Source: Candidatus Bathyarchaeota archaeon (GTDB taxonomy: Archaea; Thermoproteota; Bathyarchaeia; Bathyarchaeales; DTEX01). Taken from it: a stretch of 27,342 nt of DNA. The DNA lies in NCBI GenBank assembly GCA_018397055.1, contig JAGTQS010000011.1, positions 2,077-29,418 on the forward strand, read 5' to 3'. Each line of letters opens with the position of its first letter. The stretch's first letter is position 1. Shown piece by piece: positions 23,347 through 27,342 of the stretch. The notes beneath the pieces were generated by a model that saw only the letters and a program-made list of their open reading frames with translations, had not been told where the DNA came from and ran no database searches. A program made the translations under genes and the position numbers.

Positions 23347-23421
23347 GGGGTCGTCGGCTAGCTTGGTTTAGGCTCCGAGCTTCGGGCGTTCGGGACCCTG
23401 GTTCAAATCCGGGCGACCCCA
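23347..23421 (+). tRNA. tRNA-Pro (anticodon CGG)
   Basis: A cloverleaf can be folded by hand. The acceptor stem GGGGTCG/CGACCCC is perfect, with discriminator A at 23421. The D arm is GGCT/GGCT with two G-U pairs and a loop containing GG. The anticodon stem CGAGC/GTTCG closes the loop TTCGGGC, giving anticodon CGG with T33 and G37. The variable loop is 4 nt, and the T arm CCTGG/CCGGG has loop TTCAAAT. CCA is not encoded and no intron is needed. The weak D stem is the only odd point. Confidence 0.95.
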
Positions 23422-23422
23422 C

Positions 23423-23427
23423 TTTTT
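23423..23427 (+). terminator. T-run after tRNA-Pro
   Basis: Five thymidines directly after the tRNA 3' end, as often seen at archaeal transcription stops. There is no independent hairpin. Confidence 0.35.
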
Positions 23428-23491
23428 GATAGCTGTTTATGTGAATTTTTTCTTTGTTTCACGAATAAATGTATTATTTTGTTCACAAAAG

Positions 23492-23500
23492 ATATAAATA
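23492..23500 (+). promoter_or_regulatory. TATA box of the trp operon
   Basis: ATATAAATA within AAAGATATAAATAGGG, a strong archaeal TATA match. The expected transcript start is near 23521-23527, just before GGAGG (23529-23533). This leaves about 75 nt before the trpE start codon, room for the leader ORF and hairpins described separately. I see no TrpY-type TGTACA operator. Confidence 0.7.
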
Positions 23501-23541
23501 GGGCATGTATGTCTTAATTAGGCGTTTCGGAGGTTCGCATA

Positions 23542-23640
23542 GTGAGGGATAAAGTTTGGAGCCAGCTCCGTTCTAGGGAAAGCTGGTTTTCCTTCAGAGT
23601 TGAGGGTCAAGAAGGTTTCGATAGACTGTTCGCCGTCTGA
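23542..23640 (+). CDS. Putative trp leader peptide ORF
   Basis: A 32-codon ORF starting GTG, with GGAGG 8 nt upstream, the best ribosome-binding site in the region. It ends TGA at 23638-23640, overlapping the trpE start in another frame. It contains two Trp codons, at 23557 and 23584 (sixth and fifteenth residues), against an expectation well below one in a peptide this length. Both Trp codons lie at the pairing arms of alternative hairpins. trpE itself starts TTG with no ribosome-binding site before it, so translation of this ORF may feed trpE. Whether the peptide is made or used for control is not shown. Confidence 0.4.
   Translation: MRDKVWSQLRSRESWFSFRVEGQEGFDRLFAV
23558..23591 (+). promoter_or_regulatory. 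Alternative hairpins in the trp leader
   Basis: Two mutually exclusive foldings share bases: a short GGAG/CTCC stem (23558-23561 with 23566-23569), and CCAGCT (23562-23567) with AGCTGG (23581-23586), extendable by A-U and G-U pairs and followed by TTTT. The second looks like a small terminator-type hairpin. Stability has not been calculated. Confidence 0.35.
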
Positions 23641-24955
23641 TCTTTTTCTAAGGATTCATGATCGTTGTGAGTATGCGTTCCTCCTAGAGTCAATGAAGGG
23701 GCCAGAGAAACTAGCTGATTTTTCTTTCGTTGGGTTCAAGCCTAAGAAAGTGTTAACCGCAAAGAACGGTGTAGTAACCTTGGAGGACATGGAATCCGAC
23801 GAGGAGACTACTTTTACTGTGTCTGACCCCCTTGTTTTTTTGCGTGGGCTTATCGGTGTTCGAATCAGCAGTGGAAGGTTTAGGTTTGTTGGCGGCGCAG
23901 TTGGATACGTCTCATATGACGCGGTGCGCTATTGGGAAAGGATTCCAGACATCTCTGTGGACGACTTAAATTTCCCTGACTTTCACATGGGAATATACGA
24001 TGATGGAATAATATTTGACCACGTCTCCGGCGGGAAATTCTACTTCTATCATGACGAGAATCGTTTACCCGAAATTGCTGGTTTTGCAGCTGAAACAGAG
24101 ACGCCTGAACGCCTAACCTTCACAACGCCAAGGGTTAACATCGAAAAGGACCGATATGAGGAGCTGGTTCAAAAAGCTAAGGCATACATATCTTCAGGAG
24201 ACATCCTTCAGGTCGTCCTCTCGAAAAGGTATGATTTCGAGGTTAACGGTGACCTCATCAGATTTTATTCGTCTCTGCGCAAAATCAACCCCTCGCCTTA
24301 TATGTACTTTTTGAAGATGGGGAAAAAGAGAATTATCGGATCCAGCCCTGAGATGCTTGTTAGGGTTGACGGAAACTATGTGGAGACGTTTCCCATTGCA
24401 GGCACGAGACCAAGGTTGAAAGATGATGATGCGAACGCGGTTTTGGCCAGGGACCTTCTTTGCGACCCTAAGGAACGTGCTGAACACGTCATGCTTGTTG
24501 ACCTGGCTCGGAACGACATTGGCAGAGTTTCAAGGTTTGGAACCATTGATATCCCGGAATTTATGAAGGTTCATGAGTACAGCCATGTTCAGCACATTGT
24601 TTCCTGTGTAAGAGGTCACCTCAGAAAAGACTGCGACTGCTTTGATGCTTTGAGAGCTGTTTTTCCCGCTGGCACAGTTTCCGGAGCTCCGAAGGTTAGG
24701 GCGATGGAGATTATTGAAGAATCCGAGCCAACGAGGAGGGGGCCTTACGCAGGCGCGGTTGGCTATTTTTCATATAATGGTAACGCTGACTTTGCCATTA
24801 CGATAAGAACGCTTGTGGCTGAAGGTAACAGGTGCTCAATCCAGGCGGGGGGCGGCATAGTGGCCGACTCAGTGCCGGAGAAGGAGTGGTTTGAAACTGA
24901 GTATAAGGCTAAGGCCTTGATGAAGGCGTTGGAGATTGCGGAGGATTCGGAATGA
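23600..24955 (+). CDS. trpE: Anthranilate synthase component I
   Basis: Converts chorismate to anthranilate using ammonia from TrpG, the first committed step of tryptophan synthesis. The 451-residue product has the N-terminal Trp feedback motif LLESx10S (L28-S31 and S42), so allosteric inhibition by tryptophan is likely retained. The chorismate-binding core shows GDILQVVLSKR at 200, PIAGTRPR near 265, ERAEHVMLVDLARNDIGRV at 292-310, FPAGTVSGAPKVRAMEII at 355-372, and the C-terminal GGGIVADS with PEKEWFE. The start is TTG at 23600, the only candidate before homology begins and after an in-frame stop. It lacks a ribosome-binding site and lies inside the leader ORF. The end overlaps trpG by 4 nt (ATGA). 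Confidence 0.97.
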   Translation: MRVKKVSIDCSPSDLFLRIHDRCEYAFLLESMKGPEKLADFSFVGFKPKKVLTAKNGVVTLEDMESDEETTFTVSDPLVFLRGLIGVRISSGRFRFVGGAVGYVSYDAVRYWERIPDISVDDLNFPDFHMGIYDDGIIFDHVSGGKFYFYHDENRLPEIAGFAAETETPERLTFTTPRVNIEKDRYEELVQKAKAYISSGDILQVVLSKRYDFEVNGDLIRFYSSLRKINPSPYMYFLKMGKKRIIGSSPEMLVRVDGNYVETFPIAGTRPRLKDDDANAVLARDLLCDPKERAEHVMLVDLARNDIGRVSRFGTIDIPEFMKVHEYSHVQHIVSCVRGHLRKDCDCFDALRAVFPAGTVSGAPKVRAMEIIEESEPTRRGPYAGAVGYFSYNGNADFAITIRTLVAEGNRCSIQAGGGIVADSVPEKEWFETEYKAKALMKALEIAEDSE

Positions 24956-25533
24956 GGGTTCTTGTAATAGATAACTATGACTCTTTTGTGTATAACCTTA
25001 TTCAGTACATTGGGGAGTTTGGAGCTAAGCCCATTGTTTGCAGAAATGACAAGATAACCTTGGAACAAGCGGTAAACCTGCGTCCTGAAAGGGTTGTGAT
25101 TTCTCCCGGTCCAGGCACCCCTGAGGATAAACGGTATTTTGGGGTTTGCTCAGAGATCCTAAAGTTCTTAGGACCAAGGATACCAGTTCTAGGCGTCTGC
25201 CTGGGGCATCAGGGGATTATCTCTACTTTTGGTGGAAAAATAATGCGTGCAAAGAGACTGATGCATGGTAAGACGAGTCTAGTAAGGCACGACGGCGGAG
25301 GCATATTTCGGGGGTTGGAAAATCCTCTGGTTGCTGCCCGTTATCACTCCTTGGTTGGAGACATGGATTCTTTGCCTTCATGTTTGAAGGTAACAGCTGA
25401 GACCGTTGACGACGGAGAGATTATGGGTGTAAGACACGTGAAGTATCCTATTGAAGGTGTGCAGTTTCACCCCGAATCCATACTCACAGCCAGTGGAAAG
25501 ATGATTATAAAAAATTTCCTTAAGGGAGAATGA
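24952..25533 (+). CDS. trpG: Anthranilate synthase component II (glutamine amidotransferase)
   Basis: Class I glutamine amidotransferase subunit that supplies ammonia to TrpE. The nucleophile is C83 in VLGVCLGHQ and the other triad members are H173 and E175 in VQFHPESI; the oxyanion motif SPGPGTPED is at 51-59. Length 193 is normal for a stand-alone TrpG, and it is not fused to TrpD as in some bacteria. Conserved NYDSFVYNL near the N terminus is typical of TrpG/PabA. Being next to trpE and trpD supports TrpG over PabA, though a shared role is possible. It starts within the last codons of trpE. Confidence 0.96.
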   Translation: MRVLVIDNYDSFVYNLIQYIGEFGAKPIVCRNDKITLEQAVNLRPERVVISPGPGTPEDKRYFGVCSEILKFLGPRIPVLGVCLGHQGIISTFGGKIMRAKRLMHGKTSLVRHDGGGIFRGLENPLVAARYHSLVGDMDSLPSCLKVTAETVDDGEIMGVRHVKYPIEGVQFHPESILTASGKMIIKNFLKGE

Positions 25534-25537
25534 ACCC

Positions 25538-26599
25538 ATGATTAGGGAAGGCATTGACAAACTTGTCAGGAACATTGACTTAACCAGCGATGAGTCAAGA
25601 GAGATAATGAAGGAAATAATGTCTGGCGCTGCAACTGACGCTCAGATCGGAGCGTTCGTCACCGCTCTAAGAATGAAGGGTGAAACGGTACAGGAGATTT
25701 CAGCCTTCGCAGAGGTAATGAGAGAGTTTTGCTTAAGGATTCATCCAAAAGTTTCGGGGCGTCTCGTAGACACTTGTGGAACCGGCGGAGACAAAATTAA
25801 AACCTTCAACGTCAGCACTGTTTCAGCATTCGTTGTTTCAGGCGCAGGGGTTACCGTGGCAAAACACGGTAATAGATCTTTTACCAGCAAGTGTGGCAGC
25901 GCCGATCTGTTGGAGAAGCTTGGTCTCAACCTAAACCTGGAACCTGAAGATACTGAGAAGGTCATTGAAGAAGTCGGCGTCGGCTTCATGTTTGCTCCGA
26001 AGTTTCATCCCGCCATGAAATTTGCTGTGGGACCGCGAAGAGAAATTGGAATCCGAACAGTCTTTAACATTTTGGGGCCTCTTACTAATCCTGCTGGTGT
26101 GAACGCTCAAGTTCTCGGGGTCTACAGCAAAGAGTGGGTTCAACCTATGGCTTATGTTCTGAAAGAGCTTGGCTGTAATGAAGCTATGGTTGTCCACGGT
26201 TTAGAGGGGCTGGACGAGGTTTCCCCTACTGGTAAGACATTGATGGCGTGGCTGAAAAACGGCCAAGTTTCAGTAAAAGAGATAGAGCCAAACGATTTTG
26301 GGTTTAGGCCAATAGAACTTAGAGGTACAGGTGAGGCTTCACCTGAAGAAAATGCTGAAATTGCGTTTAAACTGCTTAATGACTTTTTAGACTGCCAAGA
26401 TTCGAGAAGAACCATGGTGCTTCTTAATGCGGCTGCTGGTATTGTGGTGGGCGGCTTGGCAGACAACCTAGCTTACGGAGTTGAGTTAGCTGCTGAGTCG
26501 ATTGAAAGTGGAGCTGCGTACGAAAAGTTGAGGATGATGATAAAAGCGTCAAATGGAGATCTTTCTATTTTAGAGGAGATGGAGAAGAGGCATGCCTGA
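25538..26599 (+). CDS. trpD: Anthranilate phosphoribosyltransferase
   Basis: Transfers the phosphoribosyl group of PRPP to anthranilate. The 353-residue product has the glycine-rich PRPP loop DTCGTGGDKIKTFNVST (G81-D85 and N91-T94), KHGNRS at 109-114, the anthranilate-side segment FMFAPKFHPAMK followed by RREIGIRTVFNILGPLTNPA, and the late VVHGLEGLDEVSPTG with the metal-binding acidic pair region. All main catalytic segments are intact. ATG at 25538 is four bases after the trpG stop, with AAGGGAG just upstream inside the trpG end. Its last eight bases overlap trpC. Confidence 0.97.
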   Translation: MIREGIDKLVRNIDLTSDESREIMKEIMSGAATDAQIGAFVTALRMKGETVQEISAFAEVMREFCLRIHPKVSGRLVDTCGTGGDKIKTFNVSTVSAFVVSGAGVTVAKHGNRSFTSKCGSADLLEKLGLNLNLEPEDTEKVIEEVGVGFMFAPKFHPAMKFAVGPRREIGIRTVFNILGPLTNPAGVNAQVLGVYSKEWVQPMAYVLKELGCNEAMVVHGLEGLDEVSPTGKTLMAWLKNGQVSVKEIEPNDFGFRPIELRGTGEASPEENAEIAFKLLNDFLDCQDSRRTMVLLNAAAGIVVGGLADNLAYGVELAAESIESGAAYEKLRMMIKASNGDLSILEEMEKRHA

Positions 26600-27342
26600 T
26601 TTTCTAGACATTCTAGCTCAAGACGCATTAAAGACAATTGGAGAAGGATACTATGAAACCTTTACAGAGGCACAAAGCCTTCATCTAAGCCTGAGAAAGG
26701 TAGTTCTTCAGTGCAAAAAGACAGCGATTATTTCTGAAATAAAGTTTTTTTCGCCGTCCCTTGGCGTGTTAAGAAAAAATGGAGGCATTGCACAGGTTGT
26801 TGGAGAAATGGAAGAAGGAGGAGCTGCTGGAATATCCGTATTGACTGAGCCCAAACACTTCAGAGGCAGGCCAGAACATGTTGCGGAGGCTAGGAAAAAG
26901 GTGAACATCCCAATTCTTATGAAAGACATTATACTGAGTCGCTTGCAAATTGATGCAGCTTACCGAACTGGTGCTGACGCTATATTGTTGATTCAGACGC
27001 TTTTCGATAGGGGGTATTGTGATGGAAACGTTCAAGATTTTATAGATTTTTCTCATTCAAAGGGGCTAGAGGTGCTCCTAGAAGTTCACACGAGAGACGA
27101 ATTTATTTCTGCATTGAAAACCACTGCAGACTTGATTGGTGTAAACAATCGTGATTTAGGTACACTCAAGGTGAATCTTGACACAATCAAACGCGTTCAG
27201 ATAGGCTCTCGCGCTGATAATAAGGTGATAGTTGCTGAAAGCGGCATCAGCAGCGCTGACGATATTCGACTGCTGCGAAAAATGGGTGTCAAAGCCTTTC
27301 TTGTAGGAACCGCCGTGATGAAGGCTGAATGTATAAAAATCT
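26592..27342 (+). CDS. trpC: Indole-3-glycerol phosphate synthase, cut at the window edge
   Basis: Closes the indole ring from carboxyphenylaminodeoxyribulose phosphate. It reads from ATG 26592, 8 nt inside trpD, and is open to the edge (250 codons), so nearly complete. The TIM-barrel catalytic residues line up with those known for Sulfolobus IGPS: E49 and K51 in SEIKFFSPS, K111 in ILMKDII, E164 in LLEVHT, N185 in GVNNRDL, E216/S217 in VAESGI, then FLVGTAVM. KFFSPS instead of the common KRxSPS is a small departure. Whether trpF, trpB and trpA follow cannot be seen. Confidence 0.95.
   Translation, partial: MPDFLDILAQDALKTIGEGYYETFTEAQSLHLSLRKVVLQCKKTAIISEIKFFSPSLGVLRKNGGIAQVVGEMEEGGAAGISVLTEPKHFRGRPEHVAEARKKVNIPILMKDIILSRLQIDAAYRTGADAILLIQTLFDRGYCDGNVQDFIDFSHSKGLEVLLEVHTRDEFISALKTTADLIGVNNRDLGTLKVNLDTIKRVQIGSRADNKVIVAESGISSADDIRLLRKMGVKAFLVGTAVMKAECIKI

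Noticed and set aside
1..27342. CRISPR array, insertion sequence or prophage
   Set aside because: No spaced direct repeats, transposase, integrase or phage structural genes are seen; gene content and codon use look uniformly chromosomal.

Overview
This window is archaeal, judged from its contents. It carries the conserved archaeal cluster S13-S4-S11-RpoD-L18e-L13-S9-RpoN-enolase, an RNA polymerase subunit D with two ferredoxin-type clusters, an archaeal RNase P RNA, a tRNA without an encoded CCA end, TATA boxes about 25-28 nt before inferred transcript starts, and a split transketolase. The gene mix (TACK-type informational genes, moderate GC, anaerobic radical SAM enzymes) would suit a Bathyarchaeia-like anaerobe. 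That taxon is my inference; the sequence does not prove it.

Layout. 1-4350 (minus): ribosomal protein/RNA polymerase operon read from a TATA box at about 4340 and running into a truncated enolase. 4492-5511 (minus): zinc alcohol dehydrogenase family gene. 5645-8426 (plus): a URO-D/MtaA-superfamily gene paired with a PHP-domain gene. 8602-13816 (minus): a tight six-gene operon of a helical protein, an SPFH/zinc-ribbon protein, two small membrane proteins, a DUF2207-like membrane protein and a radical SAM/SPASM enzyme. 13976-14307 (minus): RNase P RNA. 14352-16592 (minus): an anaerobic ribonucleotide reductase-like protein with a winged helix and an ATP cone but no glycyl-radical site. 16788-18556 (plus): split transketolase. 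18571-20852 (minus): SDR, HemK-type methyltransferase and a membrane protein. 21146-23322 (plus): a second radical SAM protein and a family 2 glycosyltransferase. 23347-23421: tRNA-Pro(CGG). 23542-27342 (plus): a putative leader ORF followed by trpE-trpG-trpD-trpC, with trpC cut by the window edge.

The most interesting locus is 8602-13816. Its membrane protein ends in ten cysteines within 21 residues, mostly Cys-Ala alternation, closing with His-Gly-Gly-Ala-Arg. Its TAG stop is followed at once by the ATG of a radical SAM/SPASM enzyme that has a PqqD-like N-terminal region. That arrangement suggests a peptide-modifying enzyme acting on the cysteine tail of a membrane protein, within an SPFH/zinc-ribbon envelope module reminiscent of bacterial YdjI-type systems. 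Two other loci merit attention: the NrdD-derived protein that appears to have lost catalysis and kept nucleotide-sensing and DNA-binding parts, and the trp leader with two Trp codons overlapping alternative hairpins.
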